This document shows, piece after piece, positions 32,813 to 41,919 of a DNA stretch of 53,762 nt. This stretch comes from Prauserella alba. GTDB taxonomy: Bacteria; Actinomycetota; Actinomycetes; Mycobacteriales; Pseudonocardiaceae. Both the position numbers and the translations under genes were made by a program. Position 1 is the stretch's first letter. The number at the start of each line of letters is the position of its first letter. The notes under the pieces were generated by a model that was not told the DNA's origin, ran no database searches, and saw nothing but the letters and a program-made list of their open reading frames with translations. Location of the stretch: assembly GCF_024171735.1 (NCBI RefSeq), contig NZ_JAMTCH010000011.1, positions 1-53,762 of the forward strand, given 5' to 3'.

Positions 32813-33898
32813 TCAGCGGGTCTTCGGGGCGAACAGCTTGGAGATGATCCGGGCGATGAGGTTCAGCACCATCACGATGATGATCAGCACCAGCGCGGCG
32901 CCCCACGCACGATCGAACGACGCCTCGGCGAACAGGCCGGGGCTCACGTACTCGTAGTACGAGTACACCGACAGCGTCGTCATCCGGCCGTCGAACGGAT
33001 CGAAGTTGTCACCGTCGGTCAGTCCCGCGGTGACCAGCAATGGCGCCGTTTCGCCGATGACGCGGGCGATCGCCAGGGTCACACCCGTGGCGATACCGGC
33101 CAGCGCTGTCGGCAGCACGACCTTCACGATGGTTCGCCATCTGGGCACGCCCAGCGCGTACGAGGCTTCCCGCAGCTCGTTCGGAACGAGCTTGAGCATC
33201 TCCTCCGTCGAACGCACGACGGTGGGGATCATCAACACGCTCAGCGCGACGGCGCCCGCGATGCCCATGCGCACACCCGGTCCGAAGATCATCACGAACA
33301 GCGCGTACGCGAACAGACCGGCGACGATCGACGGGATACCCGTCATCACGTCGACGAAGAACGTGATGGCCTTGGCGAGCTTGCCGCGCCCGTACTCGAC
33401 GAGATAGATCGCGGTCAGCATCCCGATCGGCACGGAGATCAACGCGGCCAAGCCGGTAATGATGAGCGTGCCCATCATGGCGTGGTAAATGCCGCCGCCC
33501 TCGCCGGTGACACCGACCATCGAGTACGTGAAGAACTCGGCATCGAATCGTTCGAGGCCCTTGGACACGACGGTGAAGAGCACGGAGATCAGCGGCAGCA
33601 GCGCCAGCAGGAAGGCGCCGGACACGATCGCCGTGACGAGCCGATCGGTGGCCTTACGCGGCCCTTCGACCGCGCGCGACCAGGTGTAGACGATCACCAC
33701 GTAGGCGGCCGCTGCCAGCAGTGCACACGGCACGATGGCCCAGCCGGCCAGCAGCCACAGCAGCAGCCCCGCGACTGCCGACGCGACGAGCATGCCCGGC
33801 GCTGCACCGCGCGGTAGCTGACCGGCCGTCAGCGGGACCCCGCCGAGCGGCGTGTGCAGCTCCGGGTCCTGTTCGGGAGTCGTGGTCGAAGTGGACAT
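32813..33898 (-). CDS. pstA: Phosphate ABC transporter permease PstA
   Basis: A 361-residue permease. It has an N-terminal extension with two hydrophobic segments (about 35-75), then the conserved core PLISVLFTVVSKGL and the coupling loop ELREASYALGVPRWRTIVKV. It forms the channel with PstC. The ATG at 33898 shares one base with the pstC stop codon. Confidence 0.95.
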   Translation of the reverse strand: MSTSTTTPEQDPELHTPLGGVPLTAGQLPRGAAPGMLVASAVAGLLLWLLAGWAIVPCALLAAAAYVVIVYTWSRAVEGPRKATDRLVTAIVSGAFLLALLPLISVLFTVVSKGLERFDAEFFTYSMVGVTGEGGGIYHAMMGTLIITGLAALISVPIGMLTAIYLVEYGRGKLAKAITFFVDVMTGIPSIVAGLFAYALFVMIFGPGVRMGIAGAVALSVLMIPTVVRSTEEMLKLVPNELREASYALGVPRWRTIVKVVLPTALAGIATGVTLAIARVIGETAPLLVTAGLTDGDNFDPFDGRMTTLSVYSYYEYVSPGLFAEASFDRAWGAALVLIIIVMVLNLIARIISKLFAPKTR

Positions 33899-34845
33899 CA
33901 ATTGGCTCCGGAGAAGTCTTTGCGCCGGTTGATCACCGCGCGGGCGATCATGTTCACGACCAGCGTGATGGCGAACAGCACGAGTCCCGAGGCGATCAGC
34001 GTGTTGATCGCGATACCGCTCGATTCGGGGAACTGCAGCGCGATGTTCGCCGCGATGGTCGGCGGGTTCTCACTGCTGATCAGGTTGAACGAGACACCGC
34101 CGGAGGCCGACAGCACCATGGCCACGGCCATCGTCTCGCCGAGAGCCCTGCCGAGGCCGAGCATCGAGGCACCGATGATGCTCGAGCGAGCGAACGGCAG
34201 GGCAGCCATGCGGATCATCTCCCAGCGAGTGGAGCCGATCGCCAGGGCGGCCTCCTCGTGCAGCTTCGGCGTCTGCGTGAACGCCTCACGCACGACCGCG
34301 GTGATGATCGGCAGCACCATCACCGCCAGCACGATGATGGCCACCAGCATGGTGCGGCCCGTCGACGACGCGGGGCCCGCGAAGAACGGGATCCAGCCGA
34401 GGTGTTCGGACAGCCACGTCGTCGGATCGACCGTCACGGGCGCCAGCACGTTGATGCCCCACAGGCCGAAGATGATGCTCGGCACGGCGGCGAGCAGGTC
34501 GATGACGTAGCCGAGTGCCTTCGCGATGCTGCGCGGCGCGTAGTGGGTGATGAACAGGGCGATCGCGACGGCGAGCGGCACGGCGATGACCAGCGCGAGC
34601 ACCGCCGAGATCAGGGTGCCGAACAGCAGTGGCCAGATGTAGAGGGCGAGGCCCTCACCGCCCGGGATGTCCTCGGCCGGCGCCGTGAGCGAAGGCCACG
34701 CCTCTGTCACCAGAAAGACCGCGACACCCGCGAGCGCCAGGAGGATCAGCACACCGGAGCCGGTCGAAATACCGGCGAAGATGCGGTCCCCCGGACGCTG
34801 CGGCGCCCGGTCCTTCCGGGGCGGGGCCTCGGTAGTGGAAGCCAC
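33898..34845 (-). CDS. pstC: Phosphate ABC transporter permease PstC
   Basis: A 315-residue permease with six main transmembrane helices. Conserved parts include SLTAPAEDIPGGEGLALYIW near the N-terminus and the coupling loop LHEEAALAIGSTRWEMIRMA. It is separated from pstS by 181 bp containing a 12-bp-arm stem-loop and overlaps pstA by one base. Confidence 0.95.
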   Translation of the reverse strand: MASTTEAPPRKDRAPQRPGDRIFAGISTGSGVLILLALAGVAVFLVTEAWPSLTAPAEDIPGGEGLALYIWPLLFGTLISAVLALVIAVPLAVAIALFITHYAPRSIAKALGYVIDLLAAVPSIIFGLWGINVLAPVTVDPTTWLSEHLGWIPFFAGPASSTGRTMLVAIIVLAVMVLPIITAVVREAFTQTPKLHEEAALAIGSTRWEMIRMAALPFARSSIIGASMLGLGRALGETMAVAMVLSASGGVSFNLISSENPPTIAANIALQFPESSGIAINTLIASGLVLFAITLVVNMIARAVINRRKDFSGAN

Positions 34846-34926
34846 GTTCTATTCCTTCCGTTCTTGCGTTCGGCCGCCGCGGTGGCGCACAACCTGTCTC
34901 ACGAACAAGTCTCCTTACACGCGCGT

Positions 34927-34966
34927 GTCCGGGTGGTCACCTCATCGTCGAGGAGACCACCCGGAC
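34927..34966 (-). terminator. Stem-loop in the pstS-pstC intergenic region
   Basis: GTCCGGGTGGTC and GACCACCCGGAC form a perfect 12-bp stem with a 16-nt loop, 60 bp after the pstS stop. No T-tract follows. It is likely a partial terminator or RNA-stabilising element that lets the binding protein be made in excess over the permease. Confidence 0.6.
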
Positions 34967-35026
34967 CGTACGGGCATGCCACGCGGGGTCGCCCGTTCTC
35001 GCGAATGCGACGTTTTCCGGCGGGTG

Positions 35027-36115
35027 TCAGCTGCCGGAGTTCGACGAGCCGATGGCCTCGACCGCCGGCTGGATCTTCGACCGCAGCTCGTCCGAGATCG
35101 GCGCGGAACCGGCCTGCTCCGCGGCAGCCTTCTGGCCCTCGGCGCTGATCATGTAGTTGAAGTAGTCCTTCACCATGGCGGCCTTGTCGGCGTTGTCGTA
35201 GTTGGTGCAGGACAGGACGTAGGACACCAGCACGATCGGGTAGGTACCCGACTCCTTGGTGTCACGGGCCAGGTCGTACGCGAAGCTGTGCTCACCGCGG
35301 CCCTTGGCCCGCTCGGAGACGTCGAGCACGGCGGCCGCGGCCTCCGGGGAGTACTTGACGAACTCGTCACCGACGCCGACCTCGACGGTCGTCAGGTCGC
35401 CGGCCTGGCTGGCGTCGGCGTACCCGATGGTGCCGCTGCCGTTCTTGACGGCCTGGACGACACCGGAGGTGCCCTGCGCGGCCTCGCCGCCCTCGACCGG
35501 CCAGTTGCCGCTCACCTCGTGCGGCCACTGCTCGGGAGCCGCGGCCTCCAGGTACTCGACGAAGTTCTCGGTGGTGCCGGACTCGTCGGCACGGTTCACC
35601 GGGACGATCGTGGTGTCCGGCAGGTCGACGCCCTTGTTGGTGGCCGCGATCTCCGGGTCGTTCCACTTGGTGATCTTCTGGTTGAAGATCTTGGCGATCG
35701 TCTCCGGCTTCAGCTTGATGCTGTCGACACCCTCGATGTTGGTGATCAGCGCGACCGGCGACACGTAGGCGGGCACCTCGACGAAGCCGCCCTCACCACA
35801 ACGCTCCTGCGCGGCCTTGACCTCCTTGTCGTCGAGGTAGGCGTCCGAGCCCGCGAAGTCCACACCACCGCTGGTGAACTGCTCACGGCCGCCGCCCGAG
35901 CCGACGGGGTCGTAGTTGATGGTGCCGTCGTTGTTCTTCAGGAAGCCGGTGCGCCACGCGCTCTGCGCCGCCTCCTGCGAGCTGGCGCCCGCACCGTTGA
36001 TGGTGAGGCCGCCGGACGCCCCTTCCTCGTTCGCGGAGCCGCAGGCGACCAGACCGAACGCGAGTGCGGCCGTCGTCGGCAGAACAAAGGCGCGGCCCAG
36101 GGTGGAACGCTTCAC
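35027..36115 (-). CDS. pstS: Phosphate-binding lipoprotein PstS
   Basis: A 362-residue binding protein. The signal sequence ends in lipobox FGLVAC. Phosphate-binding segments include GAGASSQEAAQSAW, DFAGSDAYLDDKE and RADESGTTENFVEYL. I chose GTG at 36115 since it gives a standard lipoprotein signal and has AGAGG about 8 nt upstream; an ATG at 36214 would add 33 residues. A PHO box lies about 100 bp upstream. Confidence 0.94.
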   Translation of the reverse strand: MKRSTLGRAFVLPTTAALAFGLVACGSANEEGASGGLTINGAGASSQEAAQSAWRTGFLKNNDGTINYDPVGSGGGREQFTSGGVDFAGSDAYLDDKEVKAAQERCGEGGFVEVPAYVSPVALITNIEGVDSIKLKPETIAKIFNQKITKWNDPEIAATNKGVDLPDTTIVPVNRADESGTTENFVEYLEAAAPEQWPHEVSGNWPVEGGEAAQGTSGVVQAVKNGSGTIGYADASQAGDLTTVEVGVGDEFVKYSPEAAAAVLDVSERAKGRGEHSFAYDLARDTKESGTYPIVLVSYVLSCTNYDNADKAAMVKDYFNYMISAEGQKAAAEQAGSAPISDELRSKIQPAVEAIGSSNSGS

Positions 36116-36210
36116 AGTTGACCTCTTCCGGGGTTCTGGTGCGGCAGGGCTCCTGCCGCCGCTCGGGGTTTGTGCCGCGTCGAACGCTATGGGCGGGACA
36201 TGACACCGCT

Positions 36211-36238
36211 TCATGAAGCGAATGAACGGGAAGTGAAC
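36211..36238 (-). promoter_or_regulatory. PHO box upstream of pstS
   Basis: On the minus strand GTTCACTTCCC and GTTCATTCGCT follow one another with an exact 11-bp period, then a partial third unit TTCATGA. This is the direct-repeat arrangement bound by actinobacterial PhoP under phosphate starvation. It sits 96-123 bp before the pstS start. Confidence 0.8.
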
Positions 36239-36364
36239 GAGGCGTGTCGCCCCGCCGACGTCACAGCGACATCACCGAGGGGTGACGCACTGTTGTCGAG
36301 GATGCATTCCCAGGTCATACGGCACGTGTCCAACGTGTAATCCGAGCGGATGAATGCCCGTCGA

Positions 36365-37027
36365 TCAGACGTCGCTGGAACTGTGATTTGGCATACGCCC
36401 CGTGACGACGAACAGCATCCGGCGCGCCACGGAGACCGCGTGGTCGGCGTACCGCTCGTAGAAGCGGCTCAACAGAGTCAGGTCCACGGCCGGGGACACG
36501 CCGTGCTGCCAGTCCCGGTCCATGATCACGGTGAACAGGTTGCGGTGGATCTCGTCCACCTCGTCGTCGTCGTCCTCGAGGCTCTTGGCGGCTTCCGCAT
36601 CGTCACCGCGCACGACCCGTTCGAGCTTGCGAGCCAGGCGCACGTCGACGTCACCGAGCCGCTCGAACGCGGGCCGCACGTCCGACGGCAGCACCGGTTC
36701 CGGATGCCTGCGCCTGGCGGCCTTCGCGACGTGCAGCGCCAGGTCGCCCATCCGCTCAATGCTCTCCGCCGCGTGCAGCGACGCGACGACGATCCGCAGG
36801 TCCGTCGCCACCGGAGCCTGCAGCGCGAGCAGACCGTAGGCCTTCTCCTCCGCAGCCGACCGGGCGTCGTCCACCTTCACGTCGTCACTGATGACCTGCT
36901 CGGCCGTTTCGAGGTCCTGGTGCAGCAACGATCGCGTCGCACGCTCCATCGCTTCGGCCACCAGCTGGACCATGTCACCCAGTTGAGCACGGAGATTGTC
37001 GAGTTCGAGGTTGTAGGCGTCCCGCAT
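36365..37027 (-). CDS. phoU: Phosphate signalling protein PhoU
   Basis: A 220-residue all-helical protein with two PhoU repeats. Each has the metal-binding D/E-rich helix (EAMERATRSLL with DDVKVDDARS, and HAAESIERMGDLALHVAKA with YERYADHAVSVARRM). It down-regulates Pst activity and PhoR signalling when phosphate is plentiful. Transcribed in the same direction as pstSCAB with a 249-bp gap that holds the PHO box. Corresponds to phoY2 (Rv0821c). Confidence 0.94.
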   Translation of the reverse strand: MRDAYNLELDNLRAQLGDMVQLVAEAMERATRSLLHQDLETAEQVISDDVKVDDARSAAEEKAYGLLALQAPVATDLRIVVASLHAAESIERMGDLALHVAKAARRRHPEPVLPSDVRPAFERLGDVDVRLARKLERVVRGDDAEAAKSLEDDDDEVDEIHRNLFTVIMDRDWQHGVSPAVDLTLLSRFYERYADHAVSVARRMLFVVTGRMPNHSSSDV

Positions 37028-37133
37028 ACGGCTGACTCTACGGCCCGCAATGGCCCAACGCCGAATCCAGATCTGAACCGTCGGTGAACGCGGAAGGGCG
37101 ACTCCGTGACATCTCCGGGCGCCGTGACGTCTC

Positions 37134-37238
37134 GTGTTGCGCTCTCGGGGGCCGTGTTGCGGGTTCGGGGGGCCGTGTTGCGGGTTCGGGGGGCCGTGTT
37201 GCGGGTTCGGGGGGCCGTGTTGCGGATTCCGCGGGCCG
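37134..37238 (+). repeat. 21/22-bp intergenic repeat array (type A), five units
   Basis: Five units with core CGTGTTGCGGGTTCGGGGGG. Three consecutive ones are identical, which implies recent amplification or conversion. It ends about 43 bp before the stop codon of the minus-strand LCP gene, in the GCAACACG sense orientation for it. Confidence 0.95.
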
Positions 37239-37280
37239 ACCCGGCCGTCCTCGACGGTGCACCCGCGCGCGGGCGGCGGG

Positions 37281-40200
37281 TCAGGGGGCCGAAGCGCTGG
37301 CGGGCTGTTCCGCGGCCTGCTGCTCGTCGGACTCGGGCTGCTCACTCGGCGACGACTCGCCTGCGGGCGCCTCGTCGGCCGCGGGCTCCTCGCCCGGCAA
37401 CGGCGTGTTGTCGATGATGGCGTCGAACAACGCCTGCGAATCCTCTTCGAGCAGTACCTCGTTGCCACGTTCGTTGGGATCGCCGACCGTCGGCACGGTC
37501 AGGAACTCGACCTTGCCCGCGTCGAATCCGCGCATCGATTGCGCCAGCGTCAGCATCTGGTCGACACCAATCCCCTCCCCGAAGGTGGACCGCGTGAACG
37601 CGTCGATGAACCTGCTCAGCTTGCCGGTGTCGAGGAGCACGTCACTCGACAACGTGGCGTCGAGCAGCGACGAGAGGAACTTCTGTTGCCGCTCCATGCG
37701 GCCGTAGTCGGAGAACGTCGGGTCGCTGTACACCTTGCGGGCGCGGACGTAGTTGAGCGCCTGGTCGCCCTTGAGTCGCACGTTCCCGGTCTGCGTGACG
37801 ATCTTGCCGAGCGTCTGGTCGACGATCGGCTCGTCGATCTGCACGTTGACGCCGTCGACCGCGTCGACCATGTCCTTGAAGCCGTGGAAGTCGATGCCGA
37901 CGAAGTGGTTGACCTTCATCCCGGTGAGTTCCTGGACCACCTTCGTCACGCACTTCGGCCCGCCGACCGCGAACGCGGTGTTGATCTTGACCTGGCTTGC
38001 GGCGGGCACCGTCTCGCCGTACCGGCCGGACTCCGAGTCCCACCGCTCGCATTCGGGCCGGGATATCTCCAGGTCACGCGGGAACGACACGACGACGGCG
38101 CGGCTGCGGTCCTCCGGCACGTGCGCCACCATCAACGTGTCCGACCGGGCTCCGCCGACGTCTGCCGTAGTACCGACGTTCTCCTCAGCCTCGGCGCCCT
38201 CGCGCGTGTCCGAACCGAGGATGATGAAGTTCTCGTCGCCGATCTGACCGGGCATGATGTGCGCCGAGTTCTCGTCGAGCGCGGCGATCTGGTTGAACTT
38301 CGAGTCGAACCACGTCTTCGCGCCCCAGGCGGCGCCCGTGGCGAGGAAGACCAGCGCCGCCGCGACGATGGCCAACGTCTTGGTCGCCAGCCGTGCACGG
38401 TCGTTCTTACGCTTCTTCTTCTCCTGCAGGCGGGTACGCGCGGGCGTGTCGTCCTCGCCGGGGTCCTGCTCGTCGGTTTGCCGGGCGTCGGACCTGTCGG
38501 CGTCCGCTGCGGCCTCGTCGCCGGACTCCCGTTCACCCGCCACCGCCGAGCCACGCCCGCCGATCTTCGACGTGACGACAGCCTGCAACTTCGTGCGCGT
38601 GTGCTCGATCCGCGCCGCGAGCCGTTCCTTGCGCGCACGGCGCTCGCTCTCCTCGGCCTCGAGTTCGTCATGCGCTGCGGAGAACCGCGCGAGCGTGTTG
38701 TCGATCTTGCGCTTGTACTGCGTCTGCTCGTCGACCGGTTCCATCTGGTCGGTCATCGAGAGCCGGTCTTCCTCGCGTTGCCTGCGAGGAGCGAGCGGCC
38801 TGCGTGGCCGCGGCGGAGACGGCGCGGAGCGGCCGGGCTCGTCGGGGCCTGCCGGCTCGACGGGTTCGACGCGCTCATCGGGGCCGTCGGGTGCCGAATC
38901 GCCTTCAGGGCCGGCGGACGGCGAGGCGGTAGATGGCGGTCCAGCAGGCGATGGGCCGGTAGATGGCGGGGCGGCAGGCGGTGGCGCGGCAGGCCGGGGC
39001 GCGGCCGCTCTGCGCGGACGCGGCGGGGCGGGCCGATCTGCCCCGTTCGGCCCGCCGGCGTGCTCGGCACCGGGAGCCGCCCCGGCACCGTTGGCCGCAT
39101 AACTGTTGAATCCAGCGCCGGTGGCCCCAGCACCGGGAGCAGCGGTGCCGTGAACCGCGGCCGAGCGGCGGGCGGCGGAACGGCGGGCGGCGGGCTCGCC
39201 ACGATCGTCGACGTGCTCGTCACCGTCGATGTCGGCGACCACGCCACCGTCCAGCACGGACGCGACGGCACCGAACACGGTCGGCGGTTCCGGTTCGCGG
39301 TCCGATCCCGGGCGTCGTCCGTGGGGTACTGGACGCTGCGGCTCCGGACGCGGCGACTCGGGACGTTGGGGCTCGGGACGTTGGGGTTCCGAACGTTGCG
39401 AACCCGGGCGTGGCGGCTCGGGAGGTGGCGGCTCCCGGCGCGGATCGGGACGGCGCGCTCCGGCACCGCCTGCGGCCACGCCCGGAGGGACGCCGTTGGG
39501 CCGGGGCCCGTCCGCAGAGGGCGGTTCGGTGTGGTGGCGTGGCCTACCCGGCGGCGGCCCCGGCCGGGGCTGAGGCCCGCTGGGCTGCTCGTCCACCTCT
39601 CCTCGCCCAGGGCCGGTTGCCTCGGGCGGAACGGGAAAACCGGGCTTACCGGGAGTGCTGGGAGTACCGGGCGAGTCCGGAGTAGCCGGCGGCGCGTCGA
39701 CCGGCCCGCTCCGGCCAGAAGGCCGGCGCTGTGGACCCGGCCTGTCCGGTGCGTCGTACGACATCGGCGCCTCGGCCGCCGCAGGGACGGGCCGCCCCTG
39801 CGGTGCGGACCCCTGCGGTGCGGGCCCCTGCGCTGGGGGCGTTCCGGCGGGCGGGACCGGCCGTGGGTTCGGGCCGGAGTGCTGCGGTACGCGCCGTCCC
39901 GGAGCGTTCGGGGGATGCGGGCCCGCCTGGGACGGCCCGTCGGCGGGAGCCTGACCGGGAGCGGCCGGGCCGACCTCCCGTGGATCACGCGGCGGTTCCC
40001 GTCGCGGCTGGGGCTCGGCAGGCTCACCCTGCGGGCGCCACATGTCGGGTGCCGGACGGGTCGCGCGTGGCCGCGGGTCCTCCGGTTCCGGCGGACGCGC
40101 CGGCTCCCGCGGAGATGCCGCAGGCCCCGGTGCAGGGGGCGCGGACGGGGCAGGCGCCGACTGCGGGCGCCGCGGCGGTTCGGCGGGCGAGGGGCGCATC

Positions 40201-40829
40201 GGGGCGTCGCGCGGCGGTTCCGACGGTGTCGGGGGGCCGGGGCGCGCCGCGGGGCCCGGCGGTTCCGGTGGGCCGGGGCGCGCCGGACCGGGTGACTCCG
40301 GCTGCCGCGCGCCGCGCCGCGGCGTCGACGGGGGAAGGGCCGAAGGGGGAAGGGGAGACTCGGCGGCGCGATCGGACCGAGCATCCGCACGCGCGTCGGG
40401 CGCCCCACCCGCAGGAGCGCCGTCAACCTCAGGAGCACCACCACCGGTCTGAGCACCGCGACGGTCGAACCTGTCACGACCGTGGGGCGACGGGAGCGGT
40501 TCACCCGGTTCGGCGGGCGGCCCGGAACGCGCAGGTCTGCGCGGACCACTGGGCGGAACCGCCGATGCCGCGGGCGGGCCCGGGCGGTGGCTCTGTCCGG
40601 CGGCGTCGGAGTCGGTGGTGGTGGCGGGCGAGAGTGTGTCCGCCCGTGGGTTGTAACCGGTCTTGGCGAGCAGTTCCGACACGCTCGTGCCGCCGTCACC
40701 GTCGAGGGAACGCCGGCGTCTGCGTTCGGAATCGGCGCGGTTGCGTTCGGCGCGGCGACGCCATTCGGAGATCTGGTCCGCGGCAGCCTGGGCGTGGCGC
40801 GAGGCAGGCGAGCCGTGCTCGTCGGACAC
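37281..40829 (-). CDS. LytR-CpsA-Psr (LCP) family protein with giant disordered N-terminus
   Basis: A 1182-residue protein. After an N-terminal charged segment and a short motif SVSELLAKTGYNPRA (about 57-71), residues about 80-760 are Pro/Arg/Glu/Ala-rich and disordered, with repeats like EPQRPEPQRPESPRPEPQRP. A basic stretch (KKKRKNDRARLATK) and one transmembrane helix (about 812-832) lead to an extracellular LCP domain with ILGSDTREG, VVVSFPRDLEI, HFVGIDFHGFKDMVDAV and DQALNYVRARK. LCP enzymes attach polymers to peptidoglycan. The C-terminus is Glu/Pro/Ala-rich. GTG at 40829 follows GGAAGGAG. Usual LCP proteins have 350-550 residues. Confidence 0.85.
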   Translation of the reverse strand: MSDEHGSPASRHAQAAADQISEWRRRAERNRADSERRRRRSLDGDGGTSVSELLAKTGYNPRADTLSPATTTDSDAAGQSHRPGPPAASAVPPSGPRRPARSGPPAEPGEPLPSPHGRDRFDRRGAQTGGGAPEVDGAPAGGAPDARADARSDRAAESPLPPSALPPSTPRRGARQPESPGPARPGPPEPPGPAARPGPPTPSEPPRDAPMRPSPAEPPRRPQSAPAPSAPPAPGPAASPREPARPPEPEDPRPRATRPAPDMWRPQGEPAEPQPRREPPRDPREVGPAAPGQAPADGPSQAGPHPPNAPGRRVPQHSGPNPRPVPPAGTPPAQGPAPQGSAPQGRPVPAAAEAPMSYDAPDRPGPQRRPSGRSGPVDAPPATPDSPGTPSTPGKPGFPVPPEATGPGRGEVDEQPSGPQPRPGPPPGRPRHHTEPPSADGPRPNGVPPGVAAGGAGARRPDPRREPPPPEPPRPGSQRSEPQRPEPQRPESPRPEPQRPVPHGRRPGSDREPEPPTVFGAVASVLDGGVVADIDGDEHVDDRGEPAARRSAARRSAAVHGTAAPGAGATGAGFNSYAANGAGAAPGAEHAGGPNGADRPAPPRPRRAAAPRPAAPPPAAPPSTGPSPAGPPSTASPSAGPEGDSAPDGPDERVEPVEPAGPDEPGRSAPSPPRPRRPLAPRRQREEDRLSMTDQMEPVDEQTQYKRKIDNTLARFSAAHDELEAEESERRARKERLAARIEHTRTKLQAVVTSKIGGRGSAVAGERESGDEAAADADRSDARQTDEQDPGEDDTPARTRLQEKKKRKNDRARLATKTLAIVAAALVFLATGAAWGAKTWFDSKFNQIAALDENSAHIMPGQIGDENFIILGSDTREGAEAEENVGTTADVGGARSDTLMVAHVPEDRSRAVVVSFPRDLEISRPECERWDSESGRYGETVPAASQVKINTAFAVGGPKCVTKVVQELTGMKVNHFVGIDFHGFKDMVDAVDGVNVQIDEPIVDQTLGKIVTQTGNVRLKGDQALNYVRARKVYSDPTFSDYGRMERQQKFLSSLLDATLSSDVLLDTGKLSRFIDAFTRSTFGEGIGVDQMLTLAQSMRGFDAGKVEFLTVPTVGDPNERGNEVLLEEDSQALFDAIIDNTPLPGEEPAADEAPAGESSPSEQPESDEQQAAEQPASASAP

Positions 40830-41030
40830 GCGCCCACTCCTTCCCCAGAACACCTGGTCACATGCCGCTTTCGCGACATTTCCGCGACCGTGGCGTGATC
40901 GGCTCTCCGGCAGTGTGCGCTATCGTACGGACGTCCCTCTTTCGTGACGACACCAAGGCCCGAACTTTTTACACAGAGTTGCGATGAATGGTGTCTACGG
41001 TCACACGACCGCGAAGCGGGTGCAGCGGCG

Positions 41031-41747
41031 TCACGAATGCGGTCGAGCGGTATGCGCACTGAGGGTACGCATCACTCGATGCCCCTCGCCGCGATCCAGC
41101 GCCACCGAGTTGCGGCCCCCTCGTTTTGCCTGGTAGAGCAGCTCGTCCGCAATGCGTAGGCGGGTCTCGGCGTCGCCGTCGGCAGGTGACACACCCGCAC
41201 TGATCGTCACCGTCAGCTCCGGTTCGACCGTCCGCCACGGGAACTGTTCGACCCGCATCCGCGCACGCTCGACGATCGCCGCGACCGTCCGCTGCGACTT
41301 CACCGGCACCACCAGCACGAATTCCTCACCGCCGTAGCGCGCGCAGAATCCGCCGGGAGGAAGCGATTGCCGGAGGATCCGCGCCACCTGCCGCAACACC
41401 CGGTCGCCCACCTCGTGCCCGAAACGGTCGTTGACGCTCTTGAACTCGTCGAGATCGACCAGCGCCACGGCAACGGGTTCGAGCCACGGCAGCGTGCGGT
41501 CGAGGTAGCGGCGGTTGTACACGCCCGTGAGCGCGTCGGTCAGGCTCTCGTGGCGCAGCTGCTCGACCTCGCGGCGGTACTGCTCGGGGATACGCGCCGC
41601 GACAGGCAGGTTCCGGGCGTGACCGAGCGCCGAACGCAGGTGCTCGTACGCGCTGCGCCAGTCACCCTGCTCGGCGAAGGCACCGGCGAGCGATTCGTGG
41701 GCGTCGACCAGCGCGGCGGTGTCGTGGACGGGTTCGGCGGGTGTCAC
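41031..41747 (-). CDS. GGDEF-domain diguanylate cyclase
   Basis: A 238-residue cytoplasmic protein. The N-terminal 65 residues are helical and TPR-like (LAGAFAEQGDWRSAYEHLRS). The GGDEF domain begins DALTGVYNRRYLD and has VDLDEFKSVND and the active loop ARYGGEEF (139-143). The inhibitory RxxD site that would precede the loop is absent (PPGG there), so product feedback is unlikely. GTG at 41747 has GGAGGTGA four bases upstream. There is no transmembrane segment, so input is cytoplasmic. Confidence 0.85.
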   Translation of the reverse strand: MTPAEPVHDTAALVDAHESLAGAFAEQGDWRSAYEHLRSALGHARNLPVAARIPEQYRREVEQLRHESLTDALTGVYNRRYLDRTLPWLEPVAVALVDLDEFKSVNDRFGHEVGDRVLRQVARILRQSLPPGGFCARYGGEEFVLVVPVKSQRTVAAIVERARMRVEQFPWRTVEPELTVTISAGVSPADGDAETRLRIADELLYQAKRGGRNSVALDRGEGHRVMRTLSAHTARPHS

Positions 41748-41919
41748 CGCGTCACCTCCAACAGCGTCGAACCCCATACAGGGATGTCGACAGGAGAGAG
41801 GCGCTGCTTGAGCCACAGGGACTCGCCGAACGCGAAAATCGCTCGACAGGACGAGCGGGGCCACGGACCGCCACGGACCGAACCCGCCGCCGACCACGGA
41901 ACGGACGAAACGGGCAGAA

